From: Candidatus Kapaibacterium sp.
GTDB lineage: Bacteria > Bacteroidota > Ignavibacteria > Kapaibacteriales > UBA2268
Assembly (NCBI GenBank): GCA_013414795.1
Contig: CP058732.1
Location: 856,501-920,500 of the forward strand
Length of the DNA stretch: 64,000 nucleotides
Direction of reading: 5' to 3'
Shown: positions 29,201-37,463 of the stretch, piece by piece
Layout of the letters: every line of letters begins with the position of its first letter
How positions within the stretch are numbered: position 1 is the first letter of the stretch
Notes under the pieces: generated by a model
Seen by the model: the letters and a program-made list of their open reading frames with translations, nothing else
Told to the model about the DNA's origin: nothing
Database searches by the model: none
Translations under genes and position numbers: made by a program

Positions 29201-29858
29201 CTGTTCCTCGAATAACTGGTCTTTCTGGATTCAACGCTCGAAGACGATGTTCGCGGACCAGGTCATCGGGTATCATTTGGCGCATAATTTCATCGGGAAC
29301 AACTTCGATTTTATTTTCTTCGTGTGAAGTTCTAAAGCCGTCAAAAAAGTGAATCATTGGGATACGCGATTTCAATGAGGAAGCATATGAAATTAAACCC
29401 AAATCCATTACTTCTTGAACCGAACCAGATGCTATCATACCAAAACCAGTTGTTCTTGCCGCCATCACATCGCTATGGTCGCCGAAAATCGATAGTGCGT
29501 GGGTGGCTATTGTTCTTGCACTAATATTAAAAACCGTCGGGGTCAGTTCACCAGCAATTTTGAACATATTTGGGATTTTCAAAAGCAATCCTTGCGCCGC
29601 TGTAAAAGTAGTCGTTAATGCTCCCGCTTGCAAAGCCCCATGGACTGCACCCGCAGCACCACCCTCGCTTTGCATTTCTACAACAGTTGGGGTTACACCC
29701 CAAATATTTTTATAGCCTTTTGCAGCCCATTCGTCACACCACTCTCCCATATTCGAGGAGGGAGTGATAGGATAAATTGCAATAACCTCATTAACACGGA
29801 AAGCCACGTATGCAGCGGCTTCGTTTCCATCCATTACAGCAAATTTTTTCGTTTCCAT
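26283..29858 (-). CDS. nifJ: Pyruvate:ferredoxin (flavodoxin) oxidoreductase
   Basis: From the ATG at 29856-29858 the protein has 1,191 residues, the full single-chain length for this enzyme. The order is: N-terminal pyrimidine domain (IYPITPSSNMGEWCDEW), a transketolase C-like part, the gamma domain, a two-cluster ferredoxin domain (CIQCGKCAFVCP and CTGCGVCVEVCP, about 690-770) and a TPP domain (GGDGWAYDIGYGG, DTEVYSNTGGQASK). CAGCGE and a C-terminal Cys supply the third cluster. It oxidises pyruvate to acetyl-CoA and CO2, reducing ferredoxin, and points to low-oxygen metabolism. It is transcribed alone. Confidence 0.96.
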   Translation of the reverse strand: METKKFAVMDGNEAAAYVAFRVNEVIAIYPITPSSNMGEWCDEWAAKGYKNIWGVTPTVVEMQSEGGAAGAVHGALQAGALTTTFTAAQGLLLKIPNMFKIAGELTPTVFNISARTIATHALSIFGDHSDVMAARTTGFGMIASGSVQEVMDLGLISYASSLKSRIPMIHFFDGFRTSHEENKIEVVPDEIMRQMIPDDLVREHRLRALNPERPVIRGTAQNPDVFFQNRETVNKFYLACPDIVQEQMDKFAALTGRQYHLFDYVGHPEAERILVLMASGGETAEETVKYLVKNYYEKVGVIRVRLYRPFSIKHFIDALPSTVKAIAVLDRTKEPGAPGEPLYQDVVNAIYEHYNNGTPKFKQYPKIVGGRYGLSSKEFTPAMVKAVLDNLKLDKPKNHFTVGIIDDVTFTSLDFDPEFSIESDKVVRAMFFGLGSDGTVGANKNSVKIIGEHTDLYAQGYYVYDSRKAGTLTVSHLRFGPEPIKAPYLITKANFVACHQTVFVEKYHMLDNLVSGGTFLINAPFEGEELWNFFPKTVQEQILNKKLRVFYIDAQKVAEESGMGRRINTIMQTCFFAISGILPRDQAIQAIKDSIVRTYGKKGEDIVSKNIQAVENTLANLKELEVPQKITATCDIRPPVPDYAPEFVKKVEGPMIAGRGDWLPVSVFPVDGTWPTGTTQYEKRNIALEIPVWDEKICIQCGKCAFVCPHATIRIKVFEPKYLENAPPTFKYTDARDKEFAGLKYSIQVAPEDCTGCGVCVEVCPVKDKTNPKHKALDMMPQLPLREQEAVNWDFFLKIPDFDRTKIKVTTIRQQQLQRPLFEFSGACAGCGETPYVKLVSQLFGDRAIIANATGCSSIYGGNLPTTPWTKDENGRGPAWSNSLFEDNAEFGFGFRLAIDIQKEIATNLLKSLASYVGEQLVDEIINAKQKTESDIYEQRQRVKILVEKLKEIDTPEAKKLITIADYFVKKSVWIIGGDGWAYDIGYGGLDHVIAMGRDVNLLVLDTEVYSNTGGQASKATPLGAVAKFAANGKPAFKKDLGWMAMSYGNVYVATVAFGAKDEHTLKAFLEAEAYEGPSIIIAYSHCIAHGIDMSQPLKQHKLAVDTGQWILYRYNPELAKEGKNPLILDSKEPSLPISQYMNTEIRFRMLAQSKPQLAKYLQEEAQEYVKKRYEKYKYLAEMKFSSNGNQ

Positions 29859-30077
29859 TATGTTTACCAAAATATTTATAAAAAAACAAAATTAGGAATA
29901 TTTGCTCGAAAAACTGGCAATATTCTAATTTCTGTAACTGACTACTGTTTGATAACCAATATTCAATCTATAAAAAAAGATATATATTTAATTTTTAAAA
30001 ATTTGGAAATTTAAATAATGTTGCTTTTTTTGTTGTAATTAGGCCAAACTTATAAAAATAATTAAAATAAATTCGAA

Positions 30078-30109
30078 TTTGTATACAAAAAAAATTTTTA
30101 CTAATTTTG
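30078..30109 (+). promoter_or_regulatory. Bacteroidota-type promoter of tRNA-Gln
   Basis: TTTG at 30078-30081 and TAATTTTG at 30102-30109 match the Bacteroidota -33/-7 pattern TTTG-N20-TAnnTTTG. The expected start of transcription lies about 6-8 bases before the mature tRNA. It may also drive prs and rplY, which follow without a visible terminator. Confidence 0.65.
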
Positions 30110-30122
30110 TAGTTTAAGAAAC

Positions 30123-30196
30123 AGGGATGTAGCCAAGTGGTTTAAGGCATCGGCCTTTGGAGCCGACATTCGCAGGTTCGAATCCTGCCATCCCTG
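30123..30196 (+). tRNA. tRNA-Gln (anticodon TTG)
   Basis: The 74-base cloverleaf folds cleanly: acceptor AGGGATG/CATCCCT, discriminator G, anticodon stem TCGGC/GCCGA with loop CTTTGGA (TTG at 30157-30159), and T stem GCAGG/CCTGC with loop TTCGAAT. The first pair is A-U, as is common in Gln tRNAs. CCA is not encoded. Confidence 0.95.
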
Positions 30197-30218
30197 CTAA
30201 ATTTTTTTTGGTTGTGAA

Positions 30219-31157
30219 ATGCTGGATTTTAAAATTGCAAGCGGTAGGTCCAATGTTCCGCTTGCCAATAAAATTGCTGATTATATTGGAGTTGACTTAA
30301 CCAATGTTACCATTAAAAATTTCAGTGATGGTGAAATTTGGGTAAAATACGAAGAGAATATCCGTGGCGTTGATTTATTTATAATTCAGTCAACAAATCC
30401 GCCAGCAGATAATCTGCTTGAACTTTTGCTTTTAATCGATGCAGCAAAACGAGCCTCGGCAAAGCGAGTAACTGCTGTTATTCCATACTTTGCCTATGCT
30501 CGACAAGACCGTAAAGACCAGCCACGTGTTTCAATTAGTGCAAAACTTATTGCAAATTTAATCACACGCGCTGGCGCCGACCGTGTCATTACAATCGATC
30601 TCCACAGTTCTCAAATTCAAGGCTTTTTCGATATTCCATTCGATCATCTTTATGCTTCGCCAGTGCTGATTCGAAGGCTTTTCCATTTGGATCTGAGCAA
30701 TTTTGTTGTTGCTGCCCCGGATATTGGCGCAGCCCGAACAGCCCGAGCCTATGCAAAGCGTCTGAATTTGGATCTAATCCTGGTCGACAAAAGAAGGCCA
30801 GAACATAATGTCGCCGAGGTTGTAAATATTATTGGAAACCCAGATGGAAAAAATATAATAATGGTGGATGATTTAATCGATACTGGAACAACATTTGTCG
30901 AATGTGCGGAGGCATTGAAAAAACACGGTGCACTCGAAATTTATGGAGTATGTGTCCATCCAGTATTTTCTGGAAATGCTTACGAAAAAATTTCTAATTC
31001 TACTGCCATCACAAAGATGTTTGTTACGGATACAATACCTTTAAAGCAAAGTTTGGAGAAGATTGAAGTTGTTTCTGTGGCTGAATTATTTGCCGAGGCA
31101 ATAATAAGAACCCACGATAATCGTTCTATAAGTTCTTTGTTTGAAATTGAAAGATAA
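30219..31157 (+). CDS. prs: Ribose-phosphate pyrophosphokinase
   Basis: The 312-residue enzyme makes PRPP from ribose-5-phosphate and ATP for nucleotide, His, Trp and NAD synthesis. Landmarks are the ATP loop FAYARQDRKDQPR, the metal-binding DLHSSQIQGFF, and the PRPP signature MVDDLIDTGTTF. Full length for the family. It follows tRNA-Gln by 22 bp and precedes rplY by 27 bp. Confidence 0.97.
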   Translation: MLDFKIASGRSNVPLANKIADYIGVDLTNVTIKNFSDGEIWVKYEENIRGVDLFIIQSTNPPADNLLELLLLIDAAKRASAKRVTAVIPYFAYARQDRKDQPRVSISAKLIANLITRAGADRVITIDLHSSQIQGFFDIPFDHLYASPVLIRRLFHLDLSNFVVAAPDIGAARTARAYAKRLNLDLILVDKRRPEHNVAEVVNIIGNPDGKNIIMVDDLIDTGTTFVECAEALKKHGALEIYGVCVHPVFSGNAYEKISNSTAITKMFVTDTIPLKQSLEKIEVVSVAELFAEAIIRTHDNRSISSLFEIER

Positions 31158-31184
31158 TGTTGGTTAATAAATTGGGAAATTAAA

Positions 31185-31745
31185 ATGAGCGAAGTAATTC
31201 TAAAAGTTAAGAAAAGAGGAACTGGCAAAACCGAAGCAAAAAATCTTCGAAAAAAAGGCTTGATTCCAGGTATATTCTACACAAAAGATATCGCACCAAT
31301 ACCTATTGTTGCCGAGCCTAAACCACTTCGACCAATTGTTCACACTTCCGAAACAAAGATTGTTCGATTGCAAATCGAAGGAGAAGAAAAAGAATATCAA
31401 TGCATTTTGAAAGACGTTCAAATTGACCCTTTGAAAGACACAATTTCACATTTCGATTTGTTTGGTATTCACGAAGGTAGCCGTCTTTCGGTGGAAGTAC
31501 CAATCGTGTTAAAAGGGCAGCCGGTTGGAGTTCGCGAAGGTGGCACTTTACAGCAAAGTCTTTCGAAAGTCAGAGTAAAATGTCTCCCCGACCGAATTCC
31601 AACTCATTTCGAAATCGATATCTCTAATCTTAAAATTGGTAAGGCAATTCATATCTCTGATATACAAAGCGAAGGTTTTGAATTTGAACTTTCCCCGGAA
31701 ACCGTTATCGTTGCTTGCATTGCCCCAAGGGTTTCTAAAAGTTAA
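31185..31745 (+). CDS. rplY: 50S ribosomal protein L25 (CTC form)
   Basis: The 186-residue protein has the N-terminal 5S-rRNA-binding L25 domain (KTEAKNLRKKGLIPGIFY) and the C-terminal TL5/CTC domain (PVGVREGGTLQQSLSKVRVKCLP). It stabilises 5S rRNA on the large subunit. The prs-rplY pairing is common in bacteria; pth, often next, is absent. A bidirectional terminator follows. Confidence 0.95.
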   Translation: MSEVILKVKKRGTGKTEAKNLRKKGLIPGIFYTKDIAPIPIVAEPKPLRPIVHTSETKIVRLQIEGEEKEYQCILKDVQIDPLKDTISHFDLFGIHEGSRLSVEVPIVLKGQPVGVREGGTLQQSLSKVRVKCLPDRIPTHFEIDISNLKIGKAIHISDIQSEGFEFELSPETVIVACIAPRVSKS

Positions 31746-31761
31746 TTTTAGAAGTAAAAAA

Positions 31762-31786
31762 GGGCTACCGTTTGGTAGCCCTTTTT
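31762..31786. terminator. Bidirectional terminator between rplY and the C69 peptidase gene
   Basis: GGGCTACC (31762-31769) and GGTAGCCC (31774-31781) form a perfect 8-bp stem with loop GTTT. T5 follows on the plus strand and A-rich sequence precedes it, so it serves both convergent genes. Confidence 0.88.
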
Positions 31787-33460
31787 CTATTTCGACCCTT
31801 CGGTCGCTTTTCCTTCTTTATTGTAGAAAGTTTCCGGCTTTTCGCGCCATTTTACATCATAATAACCAGGTCTTTCTTTAATAAACATCTTGAAGAATTC
31901 GTTGCCATAGCCAACTCCTTTGGGCTTCCTACCGTGGTCTTTCGTTACGTCGTTGACGTAACCATCGTTGTATTTCATAACCAAATATTCCCAAAGTTGT
32001 CGCCATTTCCGCATTACTAAATTTGACTGCGAAATCGAATAATCAGTTAAAAAGTCAACAGCTAATTCTGGTTTCGTTTTATAGAGTTCAAGGGCAACTT
32101 TTTCGATTGCCGGCTGAAAATCGAAAAATTTGTCTTCCAATTCTTTTTGCACTTTACGAATATCTTCGTACATATAAGAATACTTTGTATAAGCCCAATT
32201 TGCAACAAGATTGAAAATCCAAAATGCAGATTCAAGGGTAAAGTTGCTAATGCTTCCTACGCGAAAACATTCTGGTGGTTCTTTAATCGAACAATAAATT
32301 GGGATATAAACATTTGTGTAATTATCATCGACACCATACCAATGAATTCCACCAATCTGTCGGGGCAACCAAGCACGAAGTTGCGAAACAAAAGCAAAGG
32401 CAGTCTGTTGGGTGGATATAGGCCTTTCCCAGGCATATTCGTTTGTGTCGCCCTCGATTTTCCAGACAAGAGGTTTCCAACGAACTGGACAACCAAAGGG
32501 TCCCGCAGCCAAACCTTTTTTCAAGTCGTAAGGGGTTCCGTCGAAATGGTCCCGCATTAAGTTAATGACATCGCGGACCGATAGTTTTTTGTCGGGCTTT
32601 ATCCACAACGGATAAGGCTTTGCACCTTTGACAGCCCGCCAGTAATCTTCGGGAAAATTCTGGGAAGGTGCAGCACGACGAAAGATACTCCACACGCGTC
32701 CTTCGCAATATAAAAGCGAACCTGGGGTCGGCGGGTCGTAAACATCAGAGAACGAAAACGGTCCGTCGCTTGGCTTGTAATATCCCTTCTCGATTGCAAA
32801 TGAGATAACATCGGGCGCATACATACAATTTTCTGGGTCGTTTAACGGGAACTCCCTAATTCGGGAATGATTTGCGTGGGCAGAAATGTAACCGTCGGGA
32901 ATTCGCAAAGCAACCCAAACAGCTCCTTTACGGCCAGGTCCCTTTCCAATCATCTCCATAATCCAAACTTCGTTCGGGTCGGCAATGGAAAAAGATTCAC
33001 CTTCGGAATAATACCCATACTCGGCAACGAGAGAAGTCATAACTTTGATTGCTTCGCGTGCGGTTTTCGCTCTTTGCAAAGCCAATTGCATTAAACTTCC
33101 GTAATCAATGATACCCGTTGTGTCACGCAATTCTTCGCGACCGCCGAAAGTGGTCTCGCCAATCGATACTTGATATTCATTTATAAGACCAACGACTTGG
33201 TACGTATGTGGGACTTGTTTAATTTTCCCAAGATATTTGTGAGTGTCCCAATCGTAAATTTCAATAGAGTCGTTGGGTCCCCAATCGCGTGCGGGCGAAA
33301 AATATAATGGCTCCATAAAACCGCCTGCGTCGGCATTATAGGAAATCATAACCGAGCCGTCGACCGAGGCTCCTTTCGTTACCAAGATATTTGTACAAGG
33401 ATAAAGTGAAGCAGTTCCAAAAATAATTATTATCCCAAATAAAAATAATTTTTTAATCAT
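31787..33460 (-). CDS. C69-family dipeptidase (exported)
   Basis: The 557-residue protein is a peptidase family U34/C69 member. A hydrophobic signal precedes Cys22 (SLYPCTNILV), which becomes the N-terminal nucleophile after cleavage in this Ntn-hydrolase-type family. Further family parts are DGSVMISYNADAGG, YGYYSEGESFSIADP and HANHSRI. It should act on dipeptides or short peptides in the periplasm. It is transcribed alone toward rplY. A divergent promoter region (33461-33581) separates it from the MCE gene. Confidence 0.9.
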   Translation of the reverse strand: MIKKLFLFGIIIIFGTASLYPCTNILVTKGASVDGSVMISYNADAGGFMEPLYFSPARDWGPNDSIEIYDWDTHKYLGKIKQVPHTYQVVGLINEYQVSIGETTFGGREELRDTTGIIDYGSLMQLALQRAKTAREAIKVMTSLVAEYGYYSEGESFSIADPNEVWIMEMIGKGPGRKGAVWVALRIPDGYISAHANHSRIREFPLNDPENCMYAPDVISFAIEKGYYKPSDGPFSFSDVYDPPTPGSLLYCEGRVWSIFRRAAPSQNFPEDYWRAVKGAKPYPLWIKPDKKLSVRDVINLMRDHFDGTPYDLKKGLAAGPFGCPVRWKPLVWKIEGDTNEYAWERPISTQQTAFAFVSQLRAWLPRQIGGIHWYGVDDNYTNVYIPIYCSIKEPPECFRVGSISNFTLESAFWIFNLVANWAYTKYSYMYEDIRKVQKELEDKFFDFQPAIEKVALELYKTKPELAVDFLTDYSISQSNLVMRKWRQLWEYLVMKYNDGYVNDVTKDHGRKPKGVGYGNEFFKMFIKERPGYYDVKWREKPETFYNKEGKATEGSK

Positions 33461-33581
33461 CGCTCATCCAACTTTTTAAACAAATTACAAATATAGTTTT
33501 TAATTTGTTTTCTAACAAAATCTGAAATGTTTAAATTTTATCAAAATATGCTTATTTTTGATTTATAAATTGTAATATAAT

Positions 33582-34547
33582 ATGAAAAAGAATAGGATAA
33601 CAGTAAACTTTTTTATCGGATTATTTGTTGTTGTCGGTTTTGTTTTGATTGGCTTCGGATTTATCTGGTTCGGTGCCTCAAAATTTTTTAAAGAAAATGT
33701 TTATTACGTCACATACTTCGAGGGTTCGGTCGAAGGAGTTACGAAAGGCACTCCTGTGAAATATCTTGGTGTTCCAGTGGGAAGTGTTTATGATATTCGC
33801 GTCGCACCCGACGGAAAAATGATTGAAATCATAATGATTTTGGAAAAAACTGTAAAAGTTACCGATAGTCTACGCGTAAAAATTGAATTTTCTGGTTTAA
33901 CTGGTGGTCGTTTTTTGCAATTGTTCTATTCCAACGACCCTTTCGTTTTGAATTGGTATCCAAAAATTCCATTTCAACCGCCTTTCCCATATATTAAATC
34001 TGCACCTTCGGGCATCGAAACACTCGAAGCCGGTGTTCGAGAAGTAGTTAATCGTTTGATGGAGTTTCAATTTAGAGAAGTTTCGACGAGCGTGGTAAAT
34101 TTTCTGCAAACTGCTACTGATTTTTTATCCAACGAAGAACTACTTCAAACAATCCAAAACCTTGAACAAACCACCGAACATTTGAAATCTTTCGCTTCGA
34201 AAATAGATACAACCAAAATCATTGAAGAGTTGGAACAAGCGTCTGCAAATATCACACGCATTACAAACAAATTGGAAAACTTTGCGGATTCCCTCCAAAA
34301 AGAAGTCAATGCAATGCAATTATCTAACAGAATTGATAAAACATTTAACAAAGTAGACAGCCTTGTAAATTTCGGGAATACTGTCGTCTATTCTTTCGGC
34401 ACAAAGGCAGAACTCGTTACCTATTCGTTGAATGAACTTATATTCGGATTAAAAAGGTCGAATGCTCTTCTACAAAAATTAATTAGGGAATACACACAAA
34501 ATCCTGGTCAATTGCTATTAAGCGAACCACCGCCAAAGGAAAACTAA
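33582..34547 (+). CDS. MCE/MlaD-family lipid-transport protein
   Basis: The 321-residue protein has one N-terminal membrane helix (residues 9-30), then an MCE domain (about 38-120; TKGTPVKYLGVPVGSVYDI, SGLTGGRFLQLFY). A long helical tail follows with heptad-like stretches. MCE proteins form hexameric rings that ferry lipids between membranes. The usual partners MlaE (permease) and MlaF (ATPase) are not adjacent, so it must use distant ones. A TATTTTTG at 33553-33560 could be its -7 element. It begins a plus-strand run that ends at 39347. Confidence 0.9.
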   Translation: MKKNRITVNFFIGLFVVVGFVLIGFGFIWFGASKFFKENVYYVTYFEGSVEGVTKGTPVKYLGVPVGSVYDIRVAPDGKMIEIIMILEKTVKVTDSLRVKIEFSGLTGGRFLQLFYSNDPFVLNWYPKIPFQPPFPYIKSAPSGIETLEAGVREVVNRLMEFQFREVSTSVVNFLQTATDFLSNEELLQTIQNLEQTTEHLKSFASKIDTTKIIEELEQASANITRITNKLENFADSLQKEVNAMQLSNRIDKTFNKVDSLVNFGNTVVYSFGTKAELVTYSLNELIFGLKRSNALLQKLIREYTQNPGQLLLSEPPPKEN

Positions 34548-34564
34548 CATAAATTGGTGTGGAA

Positions 34565-35314
34565 ATGGAAATACCAGAAAGATTAATCGACATACTCGAA
34601 AAAGCAAATTATGTTGCAGTTTTAACTGGGGCTGGGGTTTCGGCAGAAAGCGGAATCAAAACATTCCGCGACCCCGACGGCTTGTGGGCAAAATTCAACC
34701 CAATGGAACTGGCAAGTATCGATGGGTTTATGTCTAATCCACAACGAGTTTGGGAATGGTATCAATATCGACGAGAAGTGGTCAACAAAGCACAACCAAA
34801 TGCTGGACACTATGCACTCGTTGAATTCGAAAAACTTTTTCCGCAATTTACCTTAATTACACAAAATGTCGACCGATTGCACCAGCGTGCGGGTTCAACA
34901 AATGTGATTGAACTGCACGGCAACATAATCGATAACCACTGCTTTAACTGCAAAGAACCATACTACGGCGAGACAGATTTACCCGAGGGACAAATTCCAC
35001 GTTGTCCAAAATGTGGCGGATTGATTCGCCCATCGGTTGTCTGGTTTGGCGAAATGCTTCCACCCGATGCTATCCAACAAGCAGAGGAAGCCGCAATGGA
35101 TTGTGATGTGTTCTTCTCAATTGGTACATCCGCAGAAGTCTACCCCGCTGCAAGTTTGCCATACATTGCAAAAAGGTCGGGAGCAGTCCTGGTCGAGGTT
35201 AATCCAAATCCGACAAGTCTTTCATCCTTTGCAGATTTCAAAATTTCAACAACTTCTGCCGTTGGTTTACCAAAAATTGTCGAAATGTTGAAAAAAAGAA
35301 AAGGTTTGTTGTGA
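34565..35314 (+). CDS. cobB: NAD-dependent protein deacylase (Sir2 family)
   Basis: The 249-residue sirtuin has the NAD-binding GAGVSAESGIKTFRD, TQNVDRLHQRAG, catalytic His in ELHGNI, and a four-cysteine zinc site (CFNC ... CPKC). It removes acetyl or other acyl groups from lysines using NAD. A GTG two codons upstream (34559) is an alternative start. It overlaps acpS by 4 bp (GTGA). Confidence 0.94.
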   Translation: MEIPERLIDILEKANYVAVLTGAGVSAESGIKTFRDPDGLWAKFNPMELASIDGFMSNPQRVWEWYQYRREVVNKAQPNAGHYALVEFEKLFPQFTLITQNVDRLHQRAGSTNVIELHGNIIDNHCFNCKEPYYGETDLPEGQIPRCPKCGGLIRPSVVWFGEMLPPDAIQQAEEAAMDCDVFFSIGTSAEVYPAASLPYIAKRSGAVLVEVNPNPTSLSSFADFKISTTSAVGLPKIVEMLKKRKGLL

Positions 35315-35682
35315 TTGTTGGGGTTGGCATTGACATCATAGAAGTCGATAGAATTAAGAAAGCAATTGAAAATTACGGCGAAAGGTTTTTAAAAAGAGTT
35401 TTTACCGAAAAAGAAATAGAATATTGCGAGGAGTTCAAAGAATCCAAATGGGTTCACTATGCTGTCCGATTTTCGGCAAAAGAGGCTTTTAGCAAAGCAA
35501 TCGGAACAGGTTTGACGCAAGGTTTCAAACTAAACGAAGTCGGAATTAAAAATAGTAATAACGGCAAACCAGAGGTCGACCTTTATGGGGAACTACTGGA
35601 AAAGTGGGGTAAATATAAAATTTTTGTAAGCCTTTCGCATATAAATACTGTTGCAACTGCAATTGTAATCATTGAGATTTAA
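35311..35682 (+). CDS. acpS: Holo-[acyl-carrier-protein] synthase
   Basis: The 123-residue enzyme moves 4'-phosphopantetheine from CoA to a serine of acyl carrier protein. The conserved GIDIIEVDRI (Asp8) and RFSAKEAFSKAIGTG (Glu near 57) form the magnesium site, and VSLSH lies near the end. It starts with GTG inside the stop of cobB. Confidence 0.95.
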   Translation: MIVGVGIDIIEVDRIKKAIENYGERFLKRVFTEKEIEYCEEFKESKWVHYAVRFSAKEAFSKAIGTGLTQGFKLNEVGIKNSNNGKPEVDLYGELLEKWGKYKIFVSLSHINTVATAIVIIEI

Positions 35683-35729
35683 AAACAAATAGAAAATTAT
35701 TTCGTTATTTAACTATTTTTCGGGTTTCA

Positions 35730-36233
35730 ATGGGAACGAAACCAAGCGACAGAAAAGTTAAAGTTGTTGTACGAAACAAAAAGGCTTTGCACGATTTCGA
35801 AATATTGCAAAAATTCGAGGCTGGGATTGTTCTTTCTGGCTCCGAAGTTAAGTCCATCCGCCAAGGCAAATGTTCAATACAAGATGCATATTGTATTTTT
35901 GAAAAGAAGAGAGGGAAATCGAAAAGAAACAATTTAGAAAGTTTGGAACTCTATGTGCGAAATTTACATATTAGTCCATATCAACAGTCGAACGACCCAA
36001 AATACAACCCAACGAAGGAACGAAAACTTTTGTTGCATAAAAAGGAACTTATCCGCTTAAAAACAGCTATCGAGCAAGGTGGTTTAACTTTGATACCGCT
36101 TTCTGTTTATTTTTCAGGTCCATTTGTAAAGTTAGAACTTGCCCTTGTCAAAGGTAAAAAGAAGTATGATAAACGAGAAGATATAAAGAAAAAAGATTTG
36201 CAAAGAGAATTATCGAAAAAAGTCAAATTATAA
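35730..36233 (+). CDS. smpB: SsrA-binding protein SmpB
   Basis: The 167-residue protein matches SmpB throughout: LSGSEVKSIRQGKCSIQDAY, HISPYQQSN, and a basic C-terminal tail (KKKYDKREDIKKKDLQRE). It delivers tmRNA to stalled ribosomes. The ssrA gene is not seen in the window. It lies 9 bp before tyrS. Confidence 0.96.
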   Translation: MGTKPSDRKVKVVVRNKKALHDFEILQKFEAGIVLSGSEVKSIRQGKCSIQDAYCIFEKKRGKSKRNNLESLELYVRNLHISPYQQSNDPKYNPTKERKLLLHKKELIRLKTAIEQGGLTLIPLSVYFSGPFVKLELALVKGKKKYDKREDIKKKDLQRELSKKVKL

Positions 36234-36242
36234 GGAGTTGCA

Positions 36243-37460
36243 ATGTTTCCACCAGTTAACGAGCAGATGGACATAATTAAAAGTTTCGCTGTCGAAGTCT
36301 TTCCAGAAGACGAACTTGTACAAAAAATTGAAAAATCCTATCGAACTAACAAACCTTTGAATATTAAATTGGGTTGCGACCCAAGTAGACCCGATTTACA
36401 TATTGGTCATTCGGTCGTGTTAAGAAAATTGCGTCAATTTCAAGACCTTGGACACAAAGCAATTCTCATCGTCGGGGACTTCACGGCAATGATTGGCGAC
36501 CCATCGGGGAGAAGCAAAACCCGACCAGCATTGACTCTGGAAGAAACCAGAATCAACGGGAAAACATATCTTGAACAAGCCACAAAGATACTTTCAACGA
36601 AGAACCTCGAAGTGCGGTTCAATTCAGAGTGGCTTGGAAAAATGACTTTCTCCGATGTGATAAGATTGGCGTCCAAGTATACTGTTTCACAGATTCTTGA
36701 ACGTGACGATTTCTCGATTCGCTTTAAAAATGGTATTCCAATTAGCATACACGAATTTTTATACCCGCTGGCACAAGCAATGGATTCCGTTGCAATCGAA
36801 GCCGACGTCGAACTTGGCGGTACCGACCAGAAGTTCAACTTGATTGTTGGAAGGGAAATACAGAAAGCATACGGACTTGAACCTCAATGCATAGTTCTTA
36901 TGCCAATCCTTGAAGGTACCGACGGCAAGGAAAAGATGAGCAAATCATTGGGCAACTACATTGCCATTACAGACTCGCCTCGTGAAATGTTTGGTAAAGT
37001 GATGTCCATACCAGACGAGTTGATTTTGAAATACTATAAATATGCAACATTTCCCAACGCAGACGAATTGCAAAAGTTTGAAAATGAACTCCAAAGTGGA
37101 ATATTGCATCCACGCAATGCAAAAGTTGAAACTGCAAAGCGTATTGTAAGTTTGTACCACAGCAAGGAAGAAGCAGAAAAAGCACATCAAGAATTCGAAA
37201 AAATATTTGCTAAAAAAGAAATTCCCGACGAAGTCGAAACTTTTGCGTTAAACATAGACAATCCAGAATGCCCGCTCGTTGAAATTCTTGTTGCGACTGG
37301 GCTATCTCCTTCCAAAAAGGAAGCCAGAAGGATGATTGAACAAGGCGGAGTTTACGTCGATGGGAACCGAATTTCAGACATTAACGAAAGAATTGATTTG
37401 TCAACGAAAAAATTAATCAAGTATGGAAAAAGAAAATTTCTCTATGTTCAAAAAGGGTAA
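36243..37460 (+). CDS. tyrS: Tyrosyl-tRNA synthetase
   Basis: The 405-residue class I enzyme has HIGH at residues 53-56 and KMSKS near 230, with a C-terminal S4 RNA-binding domain (SKKEARRMIEQGGVYVDG). It charges tRNA-Tyr. AAGGAG lies just before the ATG. Its stop is 3 bases from the next gene, so both are probably cotranscribed. Confidence 0.96.
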   Translation: MFPPVNEQMDIIKSFAVEVFPEDELVQKIEKSYRTNKPLNIKLGCDPSRPDLHIGHSVVLRKLRQFQDLGHKAILIVGDFTAMIGDPSGRSKTRPALTLEETRINGKTYLEQATKILSTKNLEVRFNSEWLGKMTFSDVIRLASKYTVSQILERDDFSIRFKNGIPISIHEFLYPLAQAMDSVAIEADVELGGTDQKFNLIVGREIQKAYGLEPQCIVLMPILEGTDGKEKMSKSLGNYIAITDSPREMFGKVMSIPDELILKYYKYATFPNADELQKFENELQSGILHPRNAKVETAKRIVSLYHSKEEAEKAHQEFEKIFAKKEIPDEVETFALNIDNPECPLVEILVATGLSPSKKEARRMIEQGGVYVDGNRISDINERIDLSTKKLIKYGKRKFLYVQKG

Positions 37461-37463
37461 TTT

